Assembly (NCBI GenBank): GCA_964496245.1
Contig: CAZBZG010000224.1
Coordinates: 1-7,899 of the forward strand
Source of the DNA: CAZBZG01 sp964496245
Lineage (GTDB): Bacteria; Planctomycetota; SZUA-567
Length of the DNA: 7,899 nt
Reading direction: 5' to 3'
The notes beneath the pieces were generated by a model that made no database searches, was not told where the DNA came from, and worked only from the letters and a program-made list of their open reading frames with translations. How positions within the stretch are numbered: position 1 is the stretch's first letter; every line of letters begins with the position of its first letter. Below, piece by piece: positions 1-6,971 of the stretch. A program made the position numbers and the translations under genes.

Positions 1-1460
1 TGCTCGACTACTTCGGCCAGTCGCCGATCATCGTGCGGTCGAGCAGCCTGCTGGAGGATGCGTTCGGCAACGCCTTTGCCGGCAAGTACGACAGCGTCTT
101 CTGCGCCAACCAGGGATCGCCCGAGAAGCGCATGCAGGACTTCCTGTCCGCCGTGCGCACGGTCTACGCCAGCACCATGCGCGAGGAGGCCCTCCGGTAC
201 CGGGCCATGCGCGGTCTGCTGACGGCGGACGAACAGATGGGCCTTCTGATCCAGCGCGTCTCCGGGGCGGCCTACGACTCCCAGTTCTTCCCGCAGGCGG
301 CGGGTGTGGGGCTCTCCTTCAATCCGTACGCCTGGGACAAACACATTGATCCGCATGCCGGGGTGGCACGCATCGTCTTCGGCCTGGGGACGCGCGCCGT
401 CGATCTCTTGGAAGACGACTACACGCGGGTGGTGGCCTTGAACGCTCCCGACCGCCGGCCGGAAACGGATGGGGACGCGGTACGCGAGTATTCGCAGCAC
501 AAAGTCGACATCCTGGACCTGGAGGCCAACCAGGAAATCTCTCGTCCCTTCGAGGAGGTGGCGCGGGACATCGAAGGCGTGCCGCTGGAGATGTTCGCCA
601 CGCGGGATGCGGAGATGGAACGCCGCGCGGCCGAAGCCAACATCAAGGGCGTGTTTCCCTGGGTGCTGACCTTTGATCGACTTTTGACCGAGACCCCGTT
701 CGTGGGGGACATGCGGGAGATGCTCCATACGCTGCAAGACGTCTACCGCGTGCCCGTGGACGTGGAATATACGCTGAATTTCTTCGAAGCGGGACAGTAC
801 AAGATCAACCTGTTGCAGTGTCGGCCGCTGCAGGTCAAGGGGTTGGGCACGCGCACGGCGGCGCCGGACGAGATCGCGCCTGAGGACCTGATCCTTCGGA
901 GTCGGGGTCCGATCATCGGTCAGAGCCGGGTCCTGACCGTCGAACGCATCGTCTACGTGGTCCCGTCCCGATACGGCGACTTGGCGACCTACGATCGGCA
1001 CGCCGTGGCCCGGACGCTGGGGCGCCTGGCGCAGGCCGAGGAGGCGTCCAATCGGGTGACGCTCATGCTGGGCCCCGGCCGATGGGGGACCTCGACGCCG
1101 GCCCTGGGGGTGCCCGTCAGCTTCACCGAGATCCACACGGCCGAGGCCATCTGCGAGATCGTGGCCATGCGGGACGACCTGATCCCGGACGTCAGTCTGG
1201 GAACGCATTTCTTCAACGAACTGGTGGAGCTGGACATCCTCTACCTCGTTCTCTTCCCCGAACGGGAGGGCTTCCAGCTGAACGGCGCGTTCCTGGAACG
1301 CCAGCCGAACCGTCTGCTGGATCTCCTGCCCGAAGAAGAGGAGTGGAAGGACGTGATCCGCGTGATCGACTGGTCTCAGGAGATGGGCGGCCGCCTGGTG
1401 CTCAACGCCGACACGGTCCGTCAGGAGGTCGTGTGCTACCGGGAACGGGCCGGGTCCTGA
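1..1460 (+). CDS. PEP/pyruvate-binding (PPDK_N ATP-grasp) domain protein, 5'-truncated by the window edge
   Basis: The reading frame is already open at the left edge (first full codon at 3) and runs 485 codons to TGA at 1458-1460, so the true start lies outside the window. Residues 1-280 look like the ATP-grasp domain of PEP synthase and pyruvate phosphate dikinase. VRSSSLLED (residues 11-19) matches the phosphate-binding arginine motif. QRVSGAAYDSQFF (from 84) and AAGVGLSFNPY follow. VEYTLNFF (E255) and LLQCRPLQ (from 270) match the metal/ATP-binding end of that domain. Residues 281-485 lack the phosphohistidine swivel motif and the PEP-binding barrel of true PpsA or PpdK. They carry GPGRWG (1071-1088) and LGTHFFNEL (from 1197), which I recall from the C-terminal half of 'PEP/pyruvate-binding domain' proteins in Bacteroidetes and similar phyla. 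ATP binding is likely, but the phosphate acceptor is unknown. It converges with the glutamate dehydrogenase gene, leaving 18 bp between the stops. It is unlikely to be a normal PEP synthase. Confidence 0.87.
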   Translation, partial: LDYFGQSPIIVRSSSLLEDAFGNAFAGKYDSVFCANQGSPEKRMQDFLSAVRTVYASTMREEALRYRAMRGLLTADEQMGLLIQRVSGAAYDSQFFPQAAGVGLSFNPYAWDKHIDPHAGVARIVFGLGTRAVDLLEDDYTRVVALNAPDRRPETDGDAVREYSQHKVDILDLEANQEISRPFEEVARDIEGVPLEMFATRDAEMERRAAEANIKGVFPWVLTFDRLLTETPFVGDMREMLHTLQDVYRVPVDVEYTLNFFEAGQYKINLLQCRPLQVKGLGTRTAAPDEIAPEDLILRSRGPIIGQSRVLTVERIVYVVPSRYGDLATYDRHAVARTLGRLAQAEEASNRVTLMLGPGRWGTSTPALGVPVSFTEIHTAEAICEIVAMRDDLIPDVSLGTHFFNELVELDILYLVLFPEREGFQLNGAFLERQPNRLLDLLPEEEEWKDVIRVIDWSQEMGGRLVLNADTVRQEVVCYRERAGS

Positions 1461-1478
1461 AGCGGGCGCCGCCGTCCG

Positions 1479-2717
1479 TTACTGGGATCCCCGGAGGTGC
1501 ATGGCGCGGATGATCTTCTCGAGCGCGATGCCGTAGGCGGCCTGCCGCAACGAGATCTTCCGTTCGGTTGCCTCTGCCCTCACGCGTGCGTAGGCCTCGG
1601 TGATCTTCTTGTGTAGTCGCTCGTTGACGTCGGCCTCTTCCCAGTAGAAGCCCTCCCGGTTCTGGACCCACTCGTAGTAGCTGACGATGACGCCGCCGGC
1701 ATTCGCCAGGATGTCGGGCACGACGTGGATGTCCCGGGATGCCAGCACGGAATCGGCTGCCAGCATGGTCGGGCCGTTGGCCCCTTCGACGATCAGGCGG
1801 GCCTGAATCCTCTCGGCGTTGTGCGGGTTGATCACGGATTCGATGGCGCACGGCATCAGCACGTCGCACGCGCACGTGATCACGTCCTCGAGCGGCTCGC
1901 CGGCGGGAAAGCGGGCCACCGTGCGGTTGACGAGGGCATGCTCGACCAATGCGGGGATATCGAGACCGTCCGCGTTGTAGATGCCGCCGCGCGCATCGCC
2001 CACCCCGACGACGCGGAGCCCCTTGCGGTGGCAGGCCAGAGCCGCGTGGCTCCCGACATTGCCGAATCCCTGGATGGCGACCGTCGGATTCTCAAGGTCG
2101 AGGTCGCGCATGGCCTCGAACATGGTGAAGGCCACACCCGTGCCGGTGGCGGCTCTCCGGCCGCGGGAGCCGCCGAGGTCCACCGGTTTCCCGGTCACGC
2201 AGCCGCTGGCGTTCTCGCGATGCTTGCGGTACTCGTCGTAGATCCAGGCCATCTCCCGTTCGGAAGTGCCGATGTCCGGGGCGGGGATGTCGTTGGAGGG
2301 GCCGATGTCGTTCACCAGGCGGTGCGTGTACTTCCGTACGAGCCGTTCGAGTTCGTGCACGGACAGATCGCGGGGAGAGACGCAGACCCCGCCCTTGGCG
2401 CCGCCGAAGGGGATGCCCACAAGCGCCGTCTTCAGGGTCATCCAGATGGCCAGGGCCTGCACCTCTTCCAGCTGCACGGACGGATGGAAGCGCACTCCGC
2501 CCTTGTAGCAGCCGAGCACGTCGCTGTGCTGGATGCGGTAGCAGCTGTAGGAGTCGATGGCGCCGTCGTCGCGTTTCAGCGAAGCCCGGAATCGGATGAT
2601 CTTGTCCGGCACGAGAAAGCGCGAGATCATGTTCTGACGGGGGTACTGCTTGTCGATGTCGAGCAGTTCCCCCACGCTCGTCACGAGCGCGTTCACGTCT
2701 TCGAGTGGTCCAGCCAT
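1479..2717 (-). CDS. gdhA: Glutamate dehydrogenase (Glu/Leu/Phe/Val dehydrogenase family)
   Basis: This 412-residue protein has the usual length of hexameric bacterial and archaeal glutamate dehydrogenases. It interconverts glutamate and 2-oxoglutarate plus ammonia with NAD(P)(H) in the cytoplasm. The family's active-site residues are all visible: K72 in YKGGVRFHP, K96, catalytic K108 in PFGGAKGGV, D148 in IPAPDIGTS, and S346 in GVIVSYYEW. The spacing K72-K96-K108-D148 equals that of K89-K113-K125-D165 in the Clostridium symbiosum enzyme, which favours glutamate over leucine or phenylalanine as substrate. The Rossmann fold shows GFGNVG (217-222), and D241 ends the second strand, hinting at NAD preference. 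EGANGP (311-316) and PDILANAGG (334-342) are standard. The ATG at 2717 is chosen because an AGGAG lies 6 nt upstream and family homology begins just after it. An open frame continues upstream to 3074 but is low-complexity and overlaps the neighbouring gene. It is probably the second gene of an operon, 61 bp after the amine dehydrogenase. The gene is intact. Confidence 0.97.
   Translation of the reverse strand: MAGPLEDVNALVTSVGELLDIDKQYPRQNMISRFLVPDKIIRFRASLKRDDGAIDSYSCYRIQHSDVLGCYKGGVRFHPSVQLEEVQALAIWMTLKTALVGIPFGGAKGGVCVSPRDLSVHELERLVRKYTHRLVNDIGPSNDIPAPDIGTSEREMAWIYDEYRKHRENASGCVTGKPVDLGGSRGRRAATGTGVAFTMFEAMRDLDLENPTVAIQGFGNVGSHAALACHRKGLRVVGVGDARGGIYNADGLDIPALVEHALVNRTVARFPAGEPLEDVITCACDVLMPCAIESVINPHNAERIQARLIVEGANGPTMLAADSVLASRDIHVVPDILANAGGVIVSYYEWVQNREGFYWEEADVNERLHKKITEAYARVRAEATERKISLRQAAYGIALEKIIRAMHLRGSQ
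2148..2174 (-). repeat. 11-bp hairpin with one bulge inside glutamate dehydrogenase
   Basis: GGCGGCTC (2148-2155) pairs with GAGCCGCC (2167-2174), and CCG (2157-2159) pairs with CGG (2164-2166), leaving T2156 bulged and a 4-nt loop. It lies over the conserved LGGSRGRRAATG segment, so protein constraint and high GC may explain it. Confidence 0.6.
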
Positions 2718-2723
2718 GCCCCT

Positions 2724-2728
2724 CTCCT
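2724..2728 (-). promoter_or_regulatory. Ribosome binding site of glutamate dehydrogenase
   Basis: AGGAG on the minus strand sits 6 nt before the ATG at 2717. It settles the start against the longer open frame that reaches 3074. Confidence 0.75.
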
Positions 2729-2778
2729 GTGCGCGTTCCGGTCGTCCTGTCGCAGGGCGGTGATCGGCTCCCGTACGG

Positions 2779-3810
2779 TCACCTCGTGTCCGGCGCGGCG
2801 GCCTGCGCATCGAGGTCGGCGAAGAAGGAGACCGGCGGCAGGTCGGCCATGGTCCGCAGGCCTGGCGCCGCCGTGCGAATCTGTCCGATGGCGTTGAGCG
2901 TGATGGCGCAGGTCGCCGTGTCGCCATGGATGCCGCCGGGGATGACGGAGCGGAACGACGGCACGCCGTTGATGGACACGCTGTCGTGCGGGTCGGGTTC
3001 TCCCACGGCGGCGCGAAAGACGAGGCGGATGCACTCGCGGCCTGCGCACATGGCCGTACCGACCTGCTCGACACCCGCGGCCTGGCCGGGTGCGATCGCC
3101 AACGCGTCGGTTTCGATGCGCTGCTGGGCCACGACCGGCGTGATCACGTCGCTCGTGCTCTCGAGGGGCCAGCCCATGCGGTGCGCGATCATCTGCATGG
3201 ATTCGGTCAGTCCGACGTGCCGGAGCGTGCCCTCATGCTTCCGGCGTTCGAAGGCCGCGAGGTCCAGGCCCGCGCCGATCTTCTTCTGGAAAGGTCCCCG
3301 TCGCGTGGCCGCGTTCTGGATGCGCTCGACCTCGATCCGATCCACGCGCTGGCAGACCGCAGTCAGGCAGATGGGCAGGAGATCCATGAGAAAGCCGGGG
3401 TTCACCCCCGTGCCGAGCACGGCCACGCCGTGGGCGCGGGCGGCTCGGTCGATGGCGCCGGCGGTTTCGGGGGCTGCGTCCCACGGGTAGGAGAGTTCTT
3501 CGCAGGTCGAAACCACGGGAAGTCCCTGCGCGACGACCGCTTTGATCTGCGGGGCGACCGACCGGATGCTCGAAACCGTGGTCAGCAGGACCACCTGGGG
3601 TTCGCACGTCTTGAGCGCTTCGGTCAGCGTGTCCGCAACGGGCACGCCCAGCGGCGGGCCGCCGGCGAGCGTGCCCGCATCCGTTCCGATCTTGCCGGGG
3701 TCGATATCCACCGCTCCTACGAGCCGGAGTCCCGGCCGCTCCCGCAGGAACTGGGTGATCCTCTGGCCTAGCGGGCCCATGCCGATCTGGAGAACTGGGA
3801 TCGCATGCAT
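2779..3810 (-). CDS. NAD(P)-dependent amine dehydrogenase, 2,4-diaminopentanoate dehydrogenase family
   Basis: This 343-residue protein has an N-terminal Rossmann fold resembling dihydrodipicolinate reductase: GMGPLG (residues 10-15, pattern GxGxxG) and VGAVDIDPGKIG, where D35 ends the second strand and suggests NAD use. VVLLTTVSS (73-81), STCEELSYPW (101-110) and LGTGVNPGF (132-140) follow. The C-terminal half, ending in GGIHGDTATCAITLNAI (292-308), resembles the domain known from 2,4-diaminopentanoate dehydrogenase (Ord), which oxidatively deaminates a diamine acid in clostridial ornithine fermentation. That family is wide, and no ornithine racemase, aminomutase or OrtAB thiolase genes are in this window, so the substrate is unproven. 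The ATG at 3810 is preferred because AGGAGG lies 8 nt upstream; an alternative ATG at 3828 would bury that site. The gene lies 61 bp before glutamate dehydrogenase and behind a good promoter, so the two are probably one operon handling amino groups. True dihydrodipicolinate reductase is unlikely at this length and C-terminus. Confidence 0.85.
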   Translation of the reverse strand: MHAIPVLQIGMGPLGQRITQFLRERPGLRLVGAVDIDPGKIGTDAGTLAGGPPLGVPVADTLTEALKTCEPQVVLLTTVSSIRSVAPQIKAVVAQGLPVVSTCEELSYPWDAAPETAGAIDRAARAHGVAVLGTGVNPGFLMDLLPICLTAVCQRVDRIEVERIQNAATRRGPFQKKIGAGLDLAAFERRKHEGTLRHVGLTESMQMIAHRMGWPLESTSDVITPVVAQQRIETDALAIAPGQAAGVEQVGTAMCAGRECIRLVFRAAVGEPDPHDSVSINGVPSFRSVIPGGIHGDTATCAITLNAIGQIRTAAPGLRTMADLPPVSFFADLDAQAAAPDTR

Positions 3811-3818
3811 GTCTCGTT

Positions 3819-3826
3819 CCTCCTCC
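3819..3826 (-). promoter_or_regulatory. Ribosome binding site of the amine dehydrogenase
   Basis: GGAGGAGG on the minus strand lies 8 nt before the ATG at 3810. The in-frame ATG at 3828 directly abuts this element and so is unlikely to be the start. Confidence 0.75.
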
Positions 3827-3916
3827 ATCCGATTTACAGGCGGCCCGCGCGATACTGCGGTCGGCTGAACCGGGGCCCCGGCAGCCGAAGGCGGCCCGGG
3901 GCGTCGGTTGCGGACG

Positions 3917-3945
3917 ATCCTACCGCCGGGCCGAGATCGTGACAA
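3917..3945 (-). promoter_or_regulatory. Candidate sigma70-type promoter for the dehydrogenase operon
   Basis: Read on the minus strand, TTGTCA (3945-3940, five of six to TTGACA) is followed by exactly 17 nt and then TAGGAT (3922-3917, four of six to TATAAT). A start near 3910 would give a leader of about 100 nt before the ATG at 3810. It was found by eye; similar matches can arise by chance, though the spacing and placement are good. Confidence 0.5.
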
Positions 3946-3979
3946 GGGGCAATCCTCCGCCCAACGCGCAGGGGCAATT

Positions 3980-3996
3980 CGCAAAAAACACTTGCG
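3980..3996. repeat. Short inverted repeat overlapping the candidate -35 box
   Basis: CGCAA (3980-3984) and TTGCG (3992-3996) form a 5-bp inverted repeat around a 7-nt centre. The right arm overlaps the candidate plus-strand -35 element, so it could be a regulator half-site pair. The arms are short enough for chance. Confidence 0.25.
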
Positions 3997-4020
3997 CTGT
4001 TCAGGCCGGGGGAATATGCT
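3992..4020 (+). promoter_or_regulatory. Candidate promoter for the Ig/TPR gene and phosphoesterase
   Basis: TTGCGC (3992-3997) and TATGCT (4015-4020) are separated by 17 nt. The matches to consensus are moderate (three and four of six). A run of six A residues (3983-3988) lies just upstream and could act as an UP-like element. Transcription from about 4027 would leave a leader of roughly 195 nt. Confidence 0.38.
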
Positions 4021-4039
4021 TGTATCTTGAACCGGGAGA

Positions 4040-4053
4040 AGCTGTTAACGGCT
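4040..4053. promoter_or_regulatory. Near-palindrome downstream of the predicted plus-strand start, possible operator
   Basis: The 14-bp AGCTGTTAACGGCT matches its own reverse complement at 12 of 14 positions, centred on GTTAAC. It begins about 13 nt after the predicted transcription start, a common place for a repressor site. No regulator gene is in the window. Confidence 0.3.
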
Positions 4054-4154
4054 CCACGTGAGAACATCCGGCGTGACGGGCCGGTGTCGGTTTTCGGAAC
4101 GGGCCGTGCCCTGGTGCCTTGGGGCTGCCCGTGCGGCCGCGGCTCCCTTCTGAG

Positions 4155-4226
4155 ATGGCTGGCGAGACGCGGAACAGCTGCGGCATCGATAGGTGGTGTC
4201 CAACGGGCGAAGGAGAGTCCAGATGA
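4155..4226 (+). CDS. Possible 23-codon upstream ORF overlapping the Ig/TPR start (ATGA)
   Basis: An ATG at 4155 opens 23 codons (beginning MAGETRNSCG) and stops at TGA 4224-4226, which overlaps the ATG at 4223 as ATGA, the arrangement typical of translational coupling. There is no good Shine-Dalgarno before 4155 (only a GAG next to the ATG), and I recognise no leader-peptide signature such as runs of one amino acid. It may well be chance. Confidence 0.15.
   Translation: MAGETRNSCGIDRWCPTGEGESR
4211..4215 (+). promoter_or_regulatory. Ribosome binding site of the Ig/TPR gene
   Basis: AGGAG lies 7 nt before the ATG at 4223 and 10 nt before a second ATG at 4226. It favours 4223 over the GTG at 4193, which would also push the signal peptide inward by ten residues. 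Confidence 0.7.
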
Positions 4227-6928
4227 TGCGCAGGGTGGGGCCATTACTCATCGGGTTGGCGTGGTGTGCGTCCGCCTTGGGGGCTGCTCAAGACGACCTG
4301 GAGGTTCCTCCAAACGCACCGGTCGTCTGGTGCACGCGGTTCAGCATCGAGTACACGGTGCGCGACATCGGCTCGAGCGGCCCCACGAAGGTCGAGTTCT
4401 ACATGACGACCGACATGGGCCGTACGTGGAAGCTGTACGGGGAGGACCCGGACGCGCGCAGCCCCATGATGATCAAGGTGCCGGGTGAAGGCGTCTACGG
4501 CTTCATGAGCGTGGGCACCGATCACGTGGGCAACCGCGAACGCCCGCCCGCCCGAGACACCCGGCCGGAGATGGTGGTCGTGGTCGACCGCACGCCGCCC
4601 GCAGCCAAATGGATCAAGCCCGACAAGACCGCTCTCCTGCAGCCGGGGGGCATCACGTTCGCCTGGGAGACCCAGGACAAGCATCCGGCCGCCCGCCCCG
4701 TTTCGATCGAGTATTCGTCCGACGCTGGCAGGACCTGGTTGCCGCTCAAGGACCGCTTGCACGGCTCGGGCGAGACGACCCTGCCCGCGCCCACGGTGCG
4801 GGGGGCCAAGCTCTCCTTCCGGCTGGTGGCCCGGGACCGGGCGGGCAACCGTCGGATCCGCACCTGTCCCCATCAGGTGCTCATGGACAAGACCGCCCCC
4901 ACCGTGGCCGTCACCGGCCCGGCGATCTCGGGCAAGCTGGCCGTGGACATCGACTATGCGGCCCAGGACAACCCGGGCGGGACCGGGATCGAGAAGGTCC
5001 GGCTCTTCTACACCGTGGACAGCGGAGAACAGTGGCACGAGTACGGGCTGGATGACGATGCGGAGAGCCCGATGCGGTTCGACAGCCCCGTGGCCGGCGC
5101 GGTGGGCGTCATGCTGGTCGCGACCGACAAGGCGGGCAACACCAGCAGGGTGCCCAAGGCCGGCGATCCGCCGCCCTTTGCCATCGTGTTCGACAACGAG
5201 CCGCCGCAGGTCTCCTTCTCGCCGCGTCTGCCCGGAGGCAAGAACACCCTGCGCGGGGGGCAGGTCGAGGTCATCCGGTGGCAGGCGACCGATGCGAACA
5301 TCGAGGAGAAATCAGCGGTCCTGTACTACTCCCCCGACGGGGGCAAGAAGTGGGAGCGCATCGCCGAGAATCTGCCGGTGAACGGACCCTACCGGTGGAA
5401 GGTGCCGCGGGACGAGGCCAACGGGTGCCTTCTCAAGGTCTCGGTGGCCGACAGCCTCGGCAACCGGGGCGAAGCGCAGTCGCTCGCGTTCAAGATCGAC
5501 AGCGTGCCGCCCGAGGTCGTGTTCGAGCGGATCGAAGAACGGCGCGAGGCCGACGAGGGCCCGGTCGAGGCCGTGGACGAGGATGGCAGCGAAACCGAGG
5601 AGCCGCGTGGACCGAAGATTTCGAAGGATCGACCCGGCGACGTTTTCCCGCGCGACGATGCCTCCACAGCAGAGGAGGGCGGCGCAGCGGTCTGGCCGGC
5701 TGCCGAGGAGTTGCCTCAGCCCGACGCGGAAGAGGGGGCTGTCGGCAGGATCGAGGTGCCGCGCCTGCCGGACGAGCGTCCTGAGGAAGGGGCCAAGGAG
5801 ACCCCCGCACCGCCGTCTTTGCCCAAGTCCGAGGACAGGAGAGAGATCGACCAGACCTGGCTCGACGAGGGCACGCCCAAGCCTTCCGAGCAGCCCCGCA
5901 AGGGGTTGTTTCCCGTGCCACCCCCGCCGGACGAGGGCGAGACCGAGCCGCCGGCCGAGGAGCCTGCACCACGGAAGGACCCCGCCAAGGAGCCTGCCAA
6001 GGCGCCCGCCAAGGAACCGACTGAAGAGCCTTTGGCCAGGGTTCCGGAAACCACGCCCGAGCCCGCCCCCGCGCCGGTGGAGACCGGTGACGTGCGCCAG
6101 CGCGCCGCGGCGCTGGTCGAGCGGGCCGAGGATCATTTCCGGAACGGCCGGTCCCGGGAGGCCCTGCGGAGTTGCCGCCAGGCCATTCGCCTCGATCCGG
6201 CCAACGACGGCGCGCGAGGCTTGCTGGCGAAGATCCTGTTCGCCGAGGGCGAGTTCCCGGCTGCCGCGGCCGAAGCGCGCGAAGCCGTTCGTCTCAACCC
6301 GGATCAGGCCGACTACTGGATCACGCTGGGGAACGCCTGCGACCGGGAGGCCCGGGCGGTTGGCGCTCAGTACAAACGCCGCGCGCAGGCGGAGCCTTCG
6401 GACCCGCAGGCGATCACCCTGCGGGAGCGACGGGATGCTCTGATCGCCGAGGCCTGCAAGGCCTTTCATCGCGTGACCCGGCTCGAGCCCGACGAGAAGC
6501 GGGGGTACGACCGGCTCGGGGCCGCGCTCTACTTCCAGGCGCTGGCCGAGGATTTCGAACGGCTGGCCCTGAAGCGGGGCAGCGATGCAAAGCGCGCTGA
6601 GTACTACCGGCAGGCTATCCAGGCCTTCCAGCAGAGCTACAACGTCGGCCATGCCACGTACCGGGAGGCCTTCCACCTGGGCGTAAGCCACTATCGGCTC
6701 AACGAGCTCGACAAGGCCAAGACGTACCTGGAGCGTGCGGTGGAGGAGGCCCGGCAGGTGGTGCCCAAGGAAGCCTTCTGGTATCTCGCCGAGATCCACG
6801 AGAAGCAGGGCCGGTTCGAGGATGCTCTGCGGTACTGGGAGAAGACCATCGAAACCTACGAGGCCGGCCCCTACCGGACCAAGGCCCAGGAGCGGGCCAA
6901 CGAACTCCGCCGGCGGCTGGGCGAATAG
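4223..6928 (+). CDS. Exported protein with four Ig-like repeats, Pro/Glu/Lys-rich linker and C-terminal TPR domain
   Basis: This 901-residue protein starts with a signal peptide: MMRR, a hydrophobic stretch, then a likely cleavage near ALGAAQ (about residue 20). Residues 27-430 hold four Ig-like units of about 100 residues. Each has an Asp-box-like S/T-x-D-x-G-x-x-W motif (62-69, 165-172, 264-271, 370-377), a DxxGN turn, and, at or near its end, a 'D-x-x-P-P/A-P' segment as in bacterial Ig-like domains. Units 1 and 3 share a YGxDxDAxSPM stretch, while units 2 and 4 share a different leading segment, giving an A-B-A-B order. Residues about 436-622 form an acidic, proline-rich, probably disordered linker. 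Residues 623-901 are TPR helices, with units such as AEDHFRNGRSREALRSCRQA and AFWYLAEIHEKQGRFEDALR. The likely site is the periplasm or cell surface, with a protein-binding or scaffold role; no enzyme motif is seen. I do not recognise a named gene. The start at 4223 is set by AGGAG 7 nt upstream. The phosphoesterase follows after 51 bp. Confidence 0.92.
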   Translation: MMRRVGPLLIGLAWCASALGAAQDDLEVPPNAPVVWCTRFSIEYTVRDIGSSGPTKVEFYMTTDMGRTWKLYGEDPDARSPMMIKVPGEGVYGFMSVGTDHVGNRERPPARDTRPEMVVVVDRTPPAAKWIKPDKTALLQPGGITFAWETQDKHPAARPVSIEYSSDAGRTWLPLKDRLHGSGETTLPAPTVRGAKLSFRLVARDRAGNRRIRTCPHQVLMDKTAPTVAVTGPAISGKLAVDIDYAAQDNPGGTGIEKVRLFYTVDSGEQWHEYGLDDDAESPMRFDSPVAGAVGVMLVATDKAGNTSRVPKAGDPPPFAIVFDNEPPQVSFSPRLPGGKNTLRGGQVEVIRWQATDANIEEKSAVLYYSPDGGKKWERIAENLPVNGPYRWKVPRDEANGCLLKVSVADSLGNRGEAQSLAFKIDSVPPEVVFERIEERREADEGPVEAVDEDGSETEEPRGPKISKDRPGDVFPRDDASTAEEGGAAVWPAAEELPQPDAEEGAVGRIEVPRLPDERPEEGAKETPAPPSLPKSEDRREIDQTWLDEGTPKPSEQPRKGLFPVPPPPDEGETEPPAEEPAPRKDPAKEPAKAPAKEPTEEPLARVPETTPEPAPAPVETGDVRQRAAALVERAEDHFRNGRSREALRSCRQAIRLDPANDGARGLLAKILFAEGEFPAAAAEAREAVRLNPDQADYWITLGNACDREARAVGAQYKRRAQAEPSDPQAITLRERRDALIAEACKAFHRVTRLEPDEKRGYDRLGAALYFQALAEDFERLALKRGSDAKRAEYYRQAIQAFQQSYNVGHATYREAFHLGVSHYRLNELDKAKTYLERAVEEARQVVPKEAFWYLAEIHEKQGRFEDALRYWEKTIETYEAGPYRTKAQERANELRRRLGE
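5981..6016 (+). repeat. Three tandem 12-bp units coding PAKE/PAKA
   Basis: Three in-frame 12-bp units (5981-5992, 5993-6004, 6005-6016) encode PAKE-PAKA-PAKE at residues 587-598 of the linker. This Pro-Ala-Lys pattern is common in extended, cell-wall- or periplasm-spanning linkers, and the tandem DNA could vary in copy number. Confidence 0.7.
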
Positions 6929-6971
6929 GGGCGACCGCTCCGCGCCCCGTCCCGCTTCCGGGGAGGCAGGC

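Larger units (their letters stand above)
3811..4222. other. Divergent intergenic regulatory region
   Basis: These 412 bp lie between the minus-strand dehydrogenase operon and the plus-strand Ig/TPR gene. They contain the most AT-rich patch of this part of the window (around 3975-4030) inside otherwise GC-rich sequence, candidate promoters on both strands, a near-palindrome and a roughly 195-nt leader for the plus gene. I found no credible conserved protein, tRNA or known riboswitch core here. Open frames that cross it are low-complexity shadows. Confidence 0.7.

Noticed and set aside
1461..1478. Bidirectional terminator between the convergent stops
   Set aside because: The 18-bp gap holds only GC-rich bases, with no convincing stem and no T or A run.
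1725..2897. A 390-codon plus-strand frame opposite glutamate dehydrogenase
   Set aside because: It is antisense to a gene with every catalytic residue conserved, and its translation is rich in Gly, Ala, Val, Asp and His with no domain, typical of a shadow frame.
2718..3074. A 119-codon N-terminal extension of glutamate dehydrogenase
   Set aside because: The extension is low-complexity (Arg/Ser/Pro), overlaps the upstream gene in another frame, and a good ribosome binding site precedes the ATG at 2717.
2926..3771. A 281-codon plus-strand frame opposite the amine dehydrogenase
   Set aside because: It is antisense to a conserved Rossmann-fold gene and shows no domain of its own.
4028..4222. 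Riboswitch in the long leader of the Ig/TPR gene
   Set aside because: I compared it from memory with cyclic-di-GMP, cobalamin and SAH riboswitch cores and saw no match. The only repeat is an 8-bp ACGGGCCG at 4076 and 4099, short enough for chance.
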